Part shown: piece after piece, positions 35,536 through 45,291 of the stretch
How the letters are laid out: the number at the start of each line of letters is the position of its first letter
Position numbering within the stretch: position 1 is the stretch's first letter
Assembly: GCA_019359595.1 (NCBI GenBank)
Contig: JAHHGZ010000021.1
Location: 1 to 64,000, forward strand
Reading direction: 5' to 3'
DNA from: Cyanomargarita calcarea GSE-NOS-MK-12-04C
GTDB lineage: Bacteria > Cyanobacteriota > Cyanobacteriia > Cyanobacteriales > Nostocaceae
Length of the DNA stretch: 64,000 nt
Notes under the pieces: model-generated
What the model saw: the letters and a program-made list of their open reading frames with translations, nothing else
Database searches by the model: none
What the model was told of the DNA's origin: nothing
Program-made: the position numbers and the translations under genes

Positions 35536-37683
35536 CTACCAAAGTCCTACCTGCTCTCGAAGTTCTGTTATATCTAAATAATCGCTGGCAAACCCCTTTC
35601 GCAAAAGCGAGTGAGGAATAAACTCATCATATTTTTGAATTTCTGGTGCTTCTGCATCGCTTAATAAATCCTCATTTGTAATTCTTTGTTCGCATAGAGA
35701 AATAATTTCTGGATACAAAGACTTAAATTTGTCCTTACCTAATTTAATTTTCAAATAATAAGGATTAACACTAATAATACTTTTAATTTCCAAAGATTCG
35801 CGACAAAAAGTATTTAGCAATTTTTCTAATGTTCTAAAAGCAATTGTACCCATCCAAGGGAAGATACAGCACTTATCCTTTTCTATTAAAAAAATATTAT
35901 TGTTATCAAATCCCGCATTTGCCACCAAATGTCGAACTGTTTTTAAACGTTGCTTTGCCTTATTTTGCAAATATGGGTACTCAATATCTTCAAGCAAAAC
36001 CTGACGCATTCTTTGCAAAATTTTGCTATGGATACTACCACTACCACCACGCCAAAAAATACTTGCTTTTCCTTCCACCTGTTTAACCAAAATCACCCTT
36101 TTCTTAAAATCAATTTCTAAAACTTCCCAACTTTTCCCAGCCAAAGCAAATTGATTACCCACAGGAGGTGGCATCACAATACTACCAATTGCCGTCGTCC
36201 CTTGCTTGACTGTATATTCTTGCGTTTCAGGAAAAACAGCATAAAACTGGAATCTATTAACTATCCTTTCTCCAGCCAAACCAATAATTAATTTACCATG
36301 TTCAGTTTTGTGGATATGATTGATATCAATTAAATAACGTAGTAATAACTTATAATCTTCCTGAGTAATCGCTGTAAAACTTGGTAAACTTAAAACCTGT
36401 TTAGCTATATCTGCGGGTGATAATTCTCCCAGCGCAGCTAAAATGCTCATTGTCTGGTGATAAAGCAAACTTAAGGGATACTTAATCGGCTTTATCGGCT
36501 CAATCCAACGCTCTTCCAAATAAAGTTGAATAATCGCAATACACTGCAACAATTGCCAAGGAATTTGTTCCGGTAAAGGTGCTTCCGATGCGATTTCCTC
36601 TTCAGCGCAAACAAAACGCATATCAGCAGCTTCACCCCTTCTCCCAGCACGTCCCAAACGCTGTAAAAAACTAGCAACAGAAGGCGGAGATTCCAACTGA
36701 ATCACCCTCTCCAAGTGCCCAATATCTACCCCTAACTCCAAAGTCAAAGTAGCAGCAGTCACCGCAGGATTATTCGGGTCTCGCATCGCACTTTCAGCAG
36801 TCTGCCTCAAACTCGCAGAAATGCTCCCATGATGCACATGATAAATATCTTCTAAACCCTCACTTACGGCAATCTCTCTCAAAGAACCAATAATAGATTC
36901 AGTCTGCATCTTATTATTAGCAAAAATCAAACATTTCCGCCGATTACTCAAATTAAAAACATACCTCTTATACACTCTCTCCTCCTCACCAAGAAAAAAA
37001 TGCTCCACAGCCAACTTAATCTCCCTCTTCCCACCCTCAATATTCGGCGTAATTACCCCTTTCTCAGTACCAGAACACAACCAATTTTCTGCCAAAGAAT
37101 AATCACCCAAAGTAGCCGATAACCCAATCCGTCGATGTTCCTTACCCGTTGCATTCCTCAACCGCTGCAACTGACAAAGAACCTGACAACCGCGTTCCGA
37201 ACCCATGAAAGCATGAATTTCATCAATCACAACAAAGCGCAGATCGCCAAACAAGCGCATCAATTCATTATTCTTATTAATTAACAAACTTTCAAGAGAT
37301 TCCGGCGTAATTTGCAAAATACCTCTCGGAACTTTTAAAACCTCTTTTTTTCGACTTTGTGAAACATCACCATGCCAATGGTAAACGGGAATATCCGCCT
37401 CTTTCAGCAAACCATTTAAACGTTCAAATTGGTCATTAATTAAAGCTTTAATCGGGCCAATATATAATGCCCCTATAGTAGTCGATGGATTTTCATATAA
37501 TTGCGTCAAAATTGGTAGAAACGCGGCTTCCGTTTTTCCCGAAGCCGTACCAGCAGCAACTAATAAATGGGCCTCAGTGTCAAAAATAACCTTACAAGCT
37601 TCTATTTGTACGGTTCGTAATTCACTCCAATTATGATTATAAATATATTCTTGAATGAAAGGTGCAAGTCTAGAAAAAGTCAT
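35536..37683 (-). CDS. Lhr-like DEAD/DEAH superfamily 2 helicase
   Basis: The 715-residue protein has the helicase core of the Lhr type. Walker A is AAGTASGKTEAA (~43-54), with DEIH at 154-157, SATLGD for motif III, and QRLGRAGRRGEAADM for motif VI. The region after the core (~400-715) is shorter than in classical Lhr (~1500 residues), which has winged-helix and beta-barrel modules. Such proteins act in DNA repair; this one may serve a defence role, but no nuclease or methylase partner is next to it. It is convergent with the HCP gene. Confidence 0.88.
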   Translation of the reverse strand: MTFSRLAPFIQEYIYNHNWSELRTVQIEACKVIFDTEAHLLVAAGTASGKTEAAFLPILTQLYENPSTTIGALYIGPIKALINDQFERLNGLLKEADIPVYHWHGDVSQSRKKEVLKVPRGILQITPESLESLLINKNNELMRLFGDLRFVVIDEIHAFMGSERGCQVLCQLQRLRNATGKEHRRIGLSATLGDYSLAENWLCSGTEKGVITPNIEGGKREIKLAVEHFFLGEEERVYKRYVFNLSNRRKCLIFANNKMQTESIIGSLREIAVSEGLEDIYHVHHGSISASLRQTAESAMRDPNNPAVTAATLTLELGVDIGHLERVIQLESPPSVASFLQRLGRAGRRGEAADMRFVCAEEEIASEAPLPEQIPWQLLQCIAIIQLYLEERWIEPIKPIKYPLSLLYHQTMSILAALGELSPADIAKQVLSLPSFTAITQEDYKLLLRYLIDINHIHKTEHGKLIIGLAGERIVNRFQFYAVFPETQEYTVKQGTTAIGSIVMPPPVGNQFALAGKSWEVLEIDFKKRVILVKQVEGKASIFWRGGSGSIHSKILQRMRQVLLEDIEYPYLQNKAKQRLKTVRHLVANAGFDNNNIFLIEKDKCCIFPWMGTIAFRTLEKLLNTFCRESLEIKSIISVNPYYLKIKLGKDKFKSLYPEIISLCEQRITNEDLLSDAEAPEIQKYDEFIPHSLLRKGFASDYLDITELREQVGLW

Positions 37684-37916
37684 ACCTATTTTGGATTTTG
37701 CATAGCTTCCATACTCTACATGAAAAAAGCTATTCCCTATATGGCATTGAGCCGATTAGACCCTAAACTCTACTGCCATAAAATCTGGGGCAAGATGGCA
37801 GTCCGCGTTTAATGAAGCCCCCCTGTCCCAATTCTGGGGGAGAATAAAATTCAAAGTTAAACATACTTGGAAGATTCAGGGGGCCGTTGGGTCCGGTGAA
37901 GTTGAGGTTTTTGATT

Positions 37917-38222
37917 TTAATCCTGCATGACAGAATCGTAATCCTGCCCCCCGTAAAAAACGCCGTGGATTATCACCTGGTCGGTTTTTACGGAAAAGGC
38001 TATGGTCGCACGTTTGGCATACCCGATAATCCGCAAATCCGGTCGCAAATCATCACGTTTGGTTCCTCGTTCCGGGAAGGTGGAAAGACCTTGGCAAAAG
38101 GCAATGATCCCGCTGACGTAAAGTTCTGCCCGTTCCTCTCCGCCATGTTCTGCGATATAAGCGTAGAGACTGCCGAGTTGTTGCTCTGCCCGTGGCGAGA
38201 AGATGACGCTGTATTGTTCCAT
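37917..38222 (-). CDS. ParE/RelE family toxin
   Basis: The 101-residue protein has the ParE pattern: VIFSPRAEQQLGSLYAYIAE (helical N-terminus), FPERGTKRDDLRPDLRIIGYAKRATIAF (strands with basic residues), and QVIIHGVFYGGQDYDSVM at the C-terminus. ParE toxins inhibit DNA gyrase; RelE relatives cut mRNA. The antitoxin gene lies 6 bases upstream in one operon. Two fully internal 60-base blocks of the gene have 31 G+C each, above its AT-rich surroundings, a sign of transfer. Confidence 0.9.
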   Translation of the reverse strand: MEQYSVIFSPRAEQQLGSLYAYIAEHGGEERAELYVSGIIAFCQGLSTFPERGTKRDDLRPDLRIIGYAKRATIAFSVKTDQVIIHGVFYGGQDYDSVMQD

Positions 38223-38228
38223 TTCGCT

Positions 38229-38507
38229 TTACTCTGCTGTAATCCGCTTGTGGTAATGAGTGCGGACACGTGCCATGACCTGTTCTGCGGGGACACCCAG
38301 CGTTGCATCAGCTTGACATTCGTCATAGCTTTTGACGACTTCTTCGCGCAGCCACTTTTCAACAGCAGCGTCACGCGCCTGAAGAGTACGAAGACCATCC
38401 CGGATAACTTCGCTCTCCGTGGCATATTCGCCTCTAGCGACTTTAGCTTTGACCATTTCAAGCATGTCATGGGGCAAGGTGATAGTGAGTGCCTGTGTTG
38501 TTCTCAT
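38229..38507 (-). CDS. ParD-like ribbon-helix-helix antitoxin
   Basis: The 92-residue protein begins with an RHH DNA-binding motif (QALTITLPHDMLEMVKAKV, then GEYATESEVIRDGLRTLQA), as in ParD. The C-terminal half (KWLREEVVKSYDECQADATL) should wrap the toxin. ParD proteins repress their own promoter, expected just upstream of 38507. The 6-base gap to parE supports coupled translation. Confidence 0.9.
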   Translation of the reverse strand: MRTTQALTITLPHDMLEMVKAKVARGEYATESEVIRDGLRTLQARDAAVEKWLREEVVKSYDECQADATLGVPAEQVMARVRTHYHKRITAE

Positions 38508-39028
38508 AAGAATTTCTCGTGCTTAAAGCCAACTTATCACAGTGTATGATTAAATCATACACTTAAAGAAGGTATGTTGAGGCTTGAGGCTGAAGAGTCT
38601 GGATGAGAAAAAACAGATTAACCCTTTTCTGTTTTTAGCCAGTGGCGTCTTTTACAAAGAGCTTGGGTTAAGCGGGGATGGCAGGTAACAGATTAAATCA
38701 TGAGAACCCATCAAAAATGCGATCGCTTTTCTCCCACCCCGAATCTAAACCGCACCAGCAGGAAAGCTCATTCGTGATAGGTTAAGGTCATGAACAATTT
38801 GTCAATGAGTAATAATGCTTAAAATCGAGCCGAAAATACCGTTAAAAACACAATTTTCGCTCCGGCGATGTCTACGGCGGGCTACGCCTACGCTTAATCT
38901 TTAGACCGATCATTTATCCAACACTGAAAAATCGGTACAAACGTGAATTTAATACCTCATATTTGTTTTATTTTTCAGGATAATTACGAATTGACAAAAT
39001 TAATTTAGTCTTCACCTATCACACATAA
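38508..39028. other. Gene-free region upstream of the toxin-antitoxin pair
   Basis: About 520 bases with no gene. CTACGGCGGGCTACGCCTAC (about 38872-38891) resembles a dispersed palindromic repeat of Nostocales. The first ~60 bases should carry the parDE promoter. Confidence 0.5.
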
Positions 39029-39229
39029 GGAAAGCTGGGAAAATTTTGGGTACTCAATGAACTACCTAATATGTTGGACATAATGCGAGGAAGTAAAAAA
39101 CCCATTCATTTTGTCATTAGTAAGTGGGATACTCTCGTCAATGAATATAGCCTAGAGCAACTACGAGATCGTTTGCTGGAAATTGAGGAATTTAAAAACT
39201 TAATTCAAGCACGGAATGAAGCCCTATAG
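39029..39229 (+). pseudogene. Remnant of a GTPase-like gene
   Basis: A short frame (ATG at 39071; open back to 39029) encodes FWVLNELPNMLDIMRGSKKP, then IHFVISKWDTLVNEYSLEQL and RDRLLEIEEFKNLIQARN before a stop. The element ISKWD looks like the guanine-specificity (N/S)KxD loop of P-loop GTPases, with the following helix as in large GTPases. No G1-G3 motifs exist upstream, and upstream DNA is stop-rich. I read it as a decayed gene fragment; the family cannot be named with certainty. Confidence 0.45.
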
Positions 39230-39373
39230 TCCCTGGCGGGTACGGATGTTAATCGATTTACCTGGGTAATAGTAGTGATGATTTTGACATTTTTTTTAGA
39301 GGCGCAAGATATCACTTGTGTCTAACGTAGAGCGATGCTTGAGCCTGTAACATCGCTCAAAAGGTAAAAATAA

Positions 39374-40144
39374 CTACAAATCTTCCGGCATAACACCCAA
39401 AGATCGCAGCCTTTCCTCTAAAACATTGATTCGCTGCTGTGCTAATTCCTTTTCTTGACGTTCTTGTTCGGCAATTTCTTCAGACCACAACAGCAACTTA
39501 CCCTGAGCGTTCCACCAGCGCAACCAGTAGCCAGTCCGTCCTTCGTGAATTCCTTCCCAGACTCCCAGAAACAAATCCAACCCCGAAACTAAATAACGGC
39601 TCTCAGCATCCGGTGTCTTTGGTTTATACCTACCATGTTCTAAAGCATAAACCTCAAGACGACCAGTCTCTGGTCGGAAAATCGCATAAATAGGAACTTG
39701 AATCACCTGTTCGTAAAAGAACCACTTGCCTACACCTTCAGTAGACTCCATTGAGTATTCTTCACCATATGTGGCAGAGAGAAACTCCATCACCACTTGC
39801 GGTATAGTTCCTTGTGTATGTGGCGTATAGCTACGGCGCACTTGAGTCGATTGCCACGGTTGTACAGGCCGGACATACATCCAGTCTGGTGCTTTGCAAA
39901 TCATGCGCCCATCAATCGCGGCACACAAAGCAAAATTAGAAACAATCAACGCCTCAGCGAGTAAATCGGGAAAGGCTGTTAATGGCTGACGTAGAGCCGC
40001 AGCTAACAGAGGTTGGTCAGTATTTTCCACAGGGTCGTCAGGCAGAATAAAATCATCTGGCAGTAAGGGCCAGGTAATGCTCAATTGATAATCTGAGGTT
40101 TGCGATATCGGCGAAGAGGTATTTGCTAACGCAGTCATAATCAA
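39374..40144 (-). CDS. Uma2 family (DUF820) PD-(D/E)XK-fold protein
   Basis: The 256-residue protein is the second Uma2-type protein here, only distantly like the one at 6179. The Asp of APDWMYVRP and the Glu of IPQVVMEFLSATYGEEY take the active-site places, followed by GKWFFYEQVIQVPIYAIF and the usual end with a coiled coil (WSEEIAEQERQEKELAQQRI) and ERLRSLGVMPEDL. It lies apart from other genes. Nuclease activity is only inferred from fold. Confidence 0.88.
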   Translation of the reverse strand: MIMTALANTSSPISQTSDYQLSITWPLLPDDFILPDDPVENTDQPLLAAALRQPLTAFPDLLAEALIVSNFALCAAIDGRMICKAPDWMYVRPVQPWQSTQVRRSYTPHTQGTIPQVVMEFLSATYGEEYSMESTEGVGKWFFYEQVIQVPIYAIFRPETGRLEVYALEHGRYKPKTPDAESRYLVSGLDLFLGVWEGIHEGRTGYWLRWWNAQGKLLLWSEEIAEQERQEKELAQQRINVLEERLRSLGVMPEDL

Positions 40145-40576
40145 CCTCTACTCATGGAGCGAAGAAGTAAATTCAATTATACTTGCTTCAAGCCAGCTAT
40201 CTGAGATATTGCACTAATTATATTCTCAACGACAAAAAGTACTAAGTATTTATAGATTTATTGACTCCGCTTTCGTCCGCCAGCAAGGATTGTAAATCGA
40301 ATGGCACTCTTGTAAAGGCAGAAGGCAGAAGAAGGGGAAGGAAAAACAAATAACAAAAAATAATTTAGCTTATTGAGTGAAGGTATTTTTCTTCTATTTT
40401 TCCCCTACTGCTATGTATTACTTTGATAGGTAATAATAGTCGTAGTAGATTAAGCTAAAAATTTGTGAGGCTCACGCTTGTCTGGCTTTAGACAGTCTGA
40501 GAAGATATTTTCAAAGTTAAAAACAGTTAAAACCCCCTCGAAAAAAGGCGCAAGAAGGGGGCTTGGTCAGGTTCTA
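40145..40576. other. Intergenic region downstream of the RNase gene
   Basis: About 430 bases between the Uma2-family start and the RNase II/R stop, both minus-strand genes. It has no gene but holds the terminator-like hairpin at 40533-40561. Confidence 0.5.
40533..40561 (-). terminator. Terminator of the RNase gene
   Basis: On the minus strand CCCCCT/AGGGGG arms enclose a 17-base loop and are followed by GTTTTAACTGTTTTT. It lies just past the RNase stop at 40577, the position expected for a rho-independent terminator. Confidence 0.65.
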
Positions 40577-42637
40577 CTAATTCGCTGCTGTCTGGGCTTC
40601 TTGATAAATTATCTCTTGGAACTGAATCACATCTTTCTGCGGGTCGGAGAGACTCACTTTTACTAATAACTGTTCGCCTAAACTTACATCTCGTTTAAAA
40701 AACATTGGCAACTGCAAGCCAATATCTTCTAACAAAATTAGGGCTAAGTTACTATCTTCCCGCAGCCACATTAATACCGTTACCTGCCAAACCTCTTGTG
40801 GCTGACGGCGCAAATACTCCAAAGCCCAATATCTATTTGTTTGCCGTTCCACCATTGTTACCTCTTGGGTAATACTGGTAACACTCATCATCACTTCTTT
40901 CAGCTGTTCTGCGGTGAAGGGGAGAACTTGCCCCCGCAGGTGCGCTTTTAATTGGAAATGTGTCAGTAAATCGCTGTAGCGGCGAATCGGAGATGTTGCT
41001 TGGGTATAAGTCTCCAAGCCCAAACCCGCATGACGTAAGGGTGAAATACTCATTTCGCTCTTGGGCATACAGCGACGCTTGGCACAAGCACGGACAAACC
41101 CTGCAGGTAGCAGTAGTAGCTCCTCTTCGGGAGGTAATTCTGGTTGGGGTTGACCGCGAAAAGGTAGGGGTATGTTATGACTTTTACCGTATTTTGCCGC
41201 AACTTCCCCGGCGACAATCATCATTTCTGCTACCAACTGCCGCGAGGCTGAATCATCTAAAATGTCGATACTGATATCGTCACCTTTGACTTTAATCATC
41301 GCCTCCGGCATATTGATGCTGATGGCTCCTTGCTGATAGCGCCAAGCTTTACGTTTCTGTGCCCAGTTGGCGATCGCGGCAATTTCTGGTTCTGCCTGCA
41401 CGCCTAAATCCAACATCTCATCTACATCTTCGTATGTCAGGCGATATGTTGGCTTGATAAAACTCGCGTAAATACTGTAATCTATTACTCCGCCTGTATT
41501 ATCCAGCACTATCCCAAAGCTCAAGGCGTAACAAATTTTACCTTGAATTAAGCTCATTGGGCCTGTTGCCAGTAACTCTGGGAACATGGGGATCATTCCA
41601 GTGGGCAGGTATACCGTACTACCGCGTTTTCTGGCTTCTAGGTCTAATTCATCTTCTGGTACCAACCAGCGGGTGGGGTCAGCGATATGTACCCACAGCC
41701 GTTCCCTACCATCATCAAGACATTCCCAACTCAACCCATCGTCAATCTCGGTAGTACTTTCATCATCAATTGTATAGACCTTGAGATGAGTGAGATCCAG
41801 GCGGTCTGTATCTTGGTCTGGTGGATGTAAATCTAATAGCTGTTGCGCCACTTCTAATACCTTAGTAGGAAACTGAACCGGAATTAACGAACGACGCAGA
41901 AACAGGTTTTCGTTAGGACTCCACCAACCCAAATCCACCAAGAGTTGAAATGCTCCTTGGGGAGTTGCAGAACGTCCCAGCATGGTCATCGTTTCCAGGA
42001 CTGACGCAGGTGGGGGGTAGGCACGAGCCAAAGAATCATAATTTACCCCCGTGCGGACAATATCTGCAAGCAAAGCCGCATATTTTTCCAGAGCTTCCAA
42101 ACGCTGGCGATCGTGCCTTTGCCATTCTACAGCTTCACCTTTAAGCGCTTGTTCTACACGCGCCAAAAAATCCTGTTGTCCCCTAGCTTTTAGGGCTTCT
42201 ACTTCTAATTGGTGTTTACGGTCTGCAACAGCCGCAGAAGTTCGGGCTTCGTAAGCCTCAGCCTTTTGCTTAAAATATATTTTATCGTCTGATAGCAAAC
42301 AATGGGCGGCGTAACATTGAGCCGGCTCTGACTCGGAAAATAATAAATTTGCCATTCCTTGTGGGGTGACTGGTTCCCCACCCTCAACCAATAGTTCCCA
42401 AGCTATTTCTAAGCTTGATGGATCTATATAAGGCTGGATTTCTTCTAAAAATTTCGGAATGTCTGAAACTTTGTAGCTTTGCCCGCTAACTGTGTAAGTC
42501 AATTGCCGAGGGGCGAGACTGTGGGACTGGCCCCGTTCATCTACCACAAACCAACGGGTTTTGCCGTCGGGACGGTCTACCACTCCCAGACGGCGATCGC
42601 TACCAAGTCGAAATTCAACTAGCGTCCCCTTCTCCAC
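40577..42637 (-). CDS. RNase II/R family exoribonuclease
   Basis: The 686-residue 3'-5' exoribonuclease is the cyanobacterial RNase II/R type (Zam-like). An N-terminal small beta domain (MEKGTLVEFRLGSDRRLGVVDRPDGKTRWF) precedes the RNB core from ~280. The core has the metal-binding YTIDDESTTEIDDGLSWE aspartates. The end is an S1-like fold. It ends the rpmG-rpsR-rnb cluster, with a 111-base gap after rpsR, as in many cyanobacteria. Confidence 0.93.
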   Translation of the reverse strand: MEKGTLVEFRLGSDRRLGVVDRPDGKTRWFVVDERGQSHSLAPRQLTYTVSGQSYKVSDIPKFLEEIQPYIDPSSLEIAWELLVEGGEPVTPQGMANLLFSESEPAQCYAAHCLLSDDKIYFKQKAEAYEARTSAAVADRKHQLEVEALKARGQQDFLARVEQALKGEAVEWQRHDRQRLEALEKYAALLADIVRTGVNYDSLARAYPPPASVLETMTMLGRSATPQGAFQLLVDLGWWSPNENLFLRRSLIPVQFPTKVLEVAQQLLDLHPPDQDTDRLDLTHLKVYTIDDESTTEIDDGLSWECLDDGRERLWVHIADPTRWLVPEDELDLEARKRGSTVYLPTGMIPMFPELLATGPMSLIQGKICYALSFGIVLDNTGGVIDYSIYASFIKPTYRLTYEDVDEMLDLGVQAEPEIAAIANWAQKRKAWRYQQGAISINMPEAMIKVKGDDISIDILDDSASRQLVAEMMIVAGEVAAKYGKSHNIPLPFRGQPQPELPPEEELLLLPAGFVRACAKRRCMPKSEMSISPLRHAGLGLETYTQATSPIRRYSDLLTHFQLKAHLRGQVLPFTAEQLKEVMMSVTSITQEVTMVERQTNRYWALEYLRRQPQEVWQVTVLMWLREDSNLALILLEDIGLQLPMFFKRDVSLGEQLLVKVSLSDPQKDVIQFQEIIYQEAQTAAN

Positions 42638-42667
42638 AAGCCTCGCAATTTCTTTAAATAGTTTTGA

Positions 42668-42735
42668 ATTAAAAGTTACTGAGTTACAAGTTCCGAGTTA
42701 AGAGTTCATTTTTATTCACAACTCATAACTCATCA
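42668..42735. repeat. Heptamer-type repeats between rpsR and the RNase gene
   Basis: Units of GAGTTA(A/C) are followed by their complement (ACTCATAACTCATCACTC), so the gap can form a weak stem. It may set different levels for ribosomal protein and RNase transcripts. Confidence 0.6.
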
Positions 42736-42748
42736 CTCTTAACTGGAA

Positions 42749-42964
42749 TTAGCCTTCCGCGTTGATGAATGGCAACAAAGCCACAATTCGAGAGCGTTTA
42801 ATCGCTAATGTCAAGTCTCGCTGTTGTCTGCAAGTAAGTCCAGTAATCCGACGTGGTAGTATCTTACCCCGCTCGGTGATAAATTTACGTAACAAATCAA
42901 CATCTTTGTAATCGATTGGATCTCCTGGTTTGATCGGAGATAGGCGACGACGGTAATAGCTCAT
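42749..42964 (-). CDS. rpsR: 30S ribosomal protein S18
   Basis: The 71-residue, basic protein is S18, which sits with S6 on the platform of the small subunit. The signatures [19 protein letters not shown] and [20 protein letters not shown] are typical of cyanobacteria and plastids. It follows rpmG by 6 bases. Confidence 0.98.
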   Translation of the reverse strand: MSYYRRRLSPIKPGDPIDYKDVDLLRKFITERGKILPRRITGLTCRQQRDLTLAIKRSRIVALLPFINAEG

Positions 42965-42970
42965 GGTCGT

Positions 42971-43165
42971 TTACTTGATTTCCTTGTGAACGGTGTGTTT
43001 GTTGCAGTGGGTGCAGAACTTTTTCAGTTCTAGCCTTGCGGTGGTGTTACGACGGTTCTTGGTGCTGGTGTAACGCGAAACACCAGGAGAACGTTTGTTT
43101 GAATTAGTGCGACACTCTGTACATTCGAGTGTCACGATTATACGGGCACCTTTACTCTTAGCCAT
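42971..43165 (-). CDS. rpmG: 50S ribosomal protein L33
   Basis: The 64-residue protein begins [18 protein letters not shown]. Two CxxC pairs (CTEC near 15-18 and CTHC near 51-54) bind zinc, so this is the zinc-type (C+) L33. It is the first gene of the rpmG-rpsR unit, with GAGGAG upstream as ribosome site. Confidence 0.98.
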   Translation of the reverse strand: MAKSKGARIIVTLECTECRTNSNKRSPGVSRYTSTKNRRNTTARLELKKFCTHCNKHTVHKEIK

Positions 43166-43208
43166 AATCTTACAAACAGTAAAGCTTGAGGAGAATTAAC
43201 ACAAATAA

Positions 43209-43754
43209 CTATCTTCTCACATTACGGCGCACAGTTTCAACTAATCGCTTAATTTTAATATCGAGCGAATAGCCCCGACGCGACGAAACTATCATAGTAC
43301 CAGCATAGCGATCGTGCAATGCTTGCTGTAGCTGAGTATCCGAGAAGGCAGGAGTACAGTCAATCGCGAGAGGAATCACTAGTAGTATAGCAGTGGGATT
43401 CTTGATGATGTTATTCAGAGCAATTGACACTAAAAGGGCACAGCCTCCGATTATTGCCTCACGTTTGAAAAGTGCTTGCAAATCTGGAATTCTACCGCTA
43501 TAAGCTTCTAATACTTTTATATCAAAAGCCCAACGTCCCAAGCTCTGCCCTTGATTGCTGTACACCACTACTACTCGAAAAATCAGCCAAGCAACAATGA
43601 AAACCAGGATTTGTGCAAACTGGATGCCCAAATCGGAACTGCCTAATAGGGAACTCAAAACCCATGAGCCGAGGAAATCCAGTCCTAATGCCATACCTCG
43701 CCGTCCGATACCAGCTTTGGGGTAATGTTTCTCTGGAACTCTTTCAATAGTCAT
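43209..43754 (-). CDS. RDD family membrane protein
   Basis: The 181-residue protein has three to four hydrophobic segments (~22-40, ~43-63, ~100-118 and ~120-132). The RDD family is named for Arg and Asp residues in the first and second segments; here IGRRGMALGLDFLGSW (R and D) and SLGRWAFDIKVLEAYSGR are visible. It precedes rpmG on the same strand by 43 bases. The transport substrate is unknown. Confidence 0.85.
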   Translation of the reverse strand: MTIERVPEKHYPKAGIGRRGMALGLDFLGSWVLSSLLGSSDLGIQFAQILVFIVAWLIFRVVVVYSNQGQSLGRWAFDIKVLEAYSGRIPDLQALFKREAIIGGCALLVSIALNNIIKNPTAILLVIPLAIDCTPAFSDTQLQQALHDRYAGTMIVSSRRGYSLDIKIKRLVETVRRNVRR

Positions 43755-44067
43755 AGGGATAAATTTTTCTATAAAGGTTGACTGTTGATGGTTAATGGTT
43801 AACTTTCAACGTGCGTTACCTATTTCCATGCTACTTCTTGTTATTTACCCCTGGAGTAATTTCAGGTGAAGTTGCAGGAACGTTCAATCCCAATGAGTAC
43901 AACGATCAAGTATCAGTCGCTGCGCCGCCTAACTAAGTATAATTCGCTACATTTTAGACTACTGGTCTGCCTCCCTGTCGGTATTGTAACTACACTACTC
44001 TTCAAAATTAATGTGGTGGAACAATAGTTTCCGGTGCGAAACTATACTATACATATCAAAATTCAAA
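43755..44067. other. Intergenic region between divergent genes
   Basis: These ~310 bases lie between the RDD gene and moeA. No RNA gene or conspicuous repeat is seen apart from short GTTGATGG/GGTTAATGG units near 43780-43800. Confidence 0.5.
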
Positions 44068-45291
44068 ATGCTATCAGTCAACAACGCAGAAACAATTATT
44101 TTAAATTTAGTGCAACCCCTTGACAATCAACGAGATGTAGAAATCGTCGATTTGTTAGCAGTCGATAACCGTATTCTTGCCTCTTGTGTCACCAGTCAGC
44201 TAGACTTCCCCCATTGGGATAATTCAGCGATGGATGGTTACGCTGTACGTTATGAAGATGTCCGGGATGCGAGTGAAGAAAAACCGAGTGTTTTAGAAAT
44301 TATTGAGGAAATCCCCGCTGGCTGCCAACCTGAATGTACAATTAAAGTCGGTCAAGCAGCGCGAATTTTTACGGGTGCTGTAATGCCAAATGGTGCTGAT
44401 ACTGTCGTGATGCAGGAACGTACGCAACGTGAAGATAATCGCGTTTCGATTCTAGCCGCACCAAAACCTCATGAGTTTCTTAGATATAAAGCTTCTTATT
44501 ATCAAGCTGGGTCGCAATTATTACCAGCAGGAATTAAGATAAATGCGCCAGAAATTGCTGTTTTAGCAGCAGCACAGTGCAACCAATTAAGTGTTTACCG
44601 TAAACTGAGAGTTGCAATTTTATCGACTGGTAATGAGCTGGTCACACCCGATAAACCGCTACAACCAGGGCAAATAGTTGATTCAAATCAGTATGCACTG
44701 GCTAGTTTGGTGAAACAAATGGGGGCAGAACCTTTAATGTTAGGTATTGTCGCAGATGAACCAGAGACCTTAAACCAGGCGATCGCTCATGCAATATCAA
44801 CAGCGGATATAATTCTGTCTTCCGGTGGTGTGTCGGTGGGAGATTACGATTATGTTGAGCAAATTTTGGAGTCCTTGGGAGGCAAAATTCACATTCGTGC
44901 TGTTGCCATGAAACCCGGTAAACCTCTCACTGTTGCCACCTTTCTACAGAAATTATACTTTGGTTTACCAGGAAATCCAGCTTCAGCCTTAGTTACTTTT
45001 TGGCGGTTTGTGCAACCTGCTATTAAGAAACTTTCCGGAATTGCTGATGGTTGGAAACCGGAATTTCTCAAGGCAATATCTCGCAATGAATTACGTTCCG
45101 ATGGTAAACGTGAGACTTATATTTGGGGAAAGTTATTGTTAGTTGATGGAGTTTATGAATTTCACCCCGCTGGTGGTAATCAAAGTTCCGGCAACTTAAT
45201 TAATTTAGCCCAAACGAACGGGTTAGCTGTAATTAAAGAAGGTCAAAAATTAATATCTGTTGGGGAAGAAATTGAAGTTTTATTTATTTAA
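44068..45291 (+). CDS. moeA: Molybdopterin molybdenumtransferase
   Basis: MoeA inserts molybdate into adenylated molybdopterin, the last step of Moco synthesis for nitrate reductase and others. I start at ATG 44068 (MLSVNNAETIILNLVQPL), as the upstream extension to 44011 is not family-like; that gives 407 residues. Visible: SAMDGYAVR (~57-65), the metal-site RIFTGAVMPNGADTVVMQE, and the MoaB-like ILSTGNEL and SSGGVSVGDYDYV motifs. No other Moco genes are nearby. The stop codon lies in an inverted repeat. Confidence 0.95.
   Translation: MLSVNNAETIILNLVQPLDNQRDVEIVDLLAVDNRILASCVTSQLDFPHWDNSAMDGYAVRYEDVRDASEEKPSVLEIIEEIPAGCQPECTIKVGQAARIFTGAVMPNGADTVVMQERTQREDNRVSILAAPKPHEFLRYKASYYQAGSQLLPAGIKINAPEIAVLAAAQCNQLSVYRKLRVAILSTGNELVTPDKPLQPGQIVDSNQYALASLVKQMGAEPLMLGIVADEPETLNQAIAHAISTADIILSSGGVSVGDYDYVEQILESLGGKIHIRAVAMKPGKPLTVATFLQKLYFGLPGNPASALVTFWRFVQPAIKKLSGIADGWKPEFLKAISRNELRSDGKRETYIWGKLLLVDGVYEFHPAGGNQSSGNLINLAQTNGLAVIKEGQKLISVGEEIEVLFI

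Noticed and set aside
35536-38507. Defence island made of the Lhr-like helicase and the toxin-antitoxin pair
   Set aside because: No methylase, nuclease or other defence component lies between or beside them; nearness alone is not enough.
37887-38549. Plus-strand frame of 220 codons
   Set aside because: It is antisense to the clear ParE and ParD genes and has no family features of its own.
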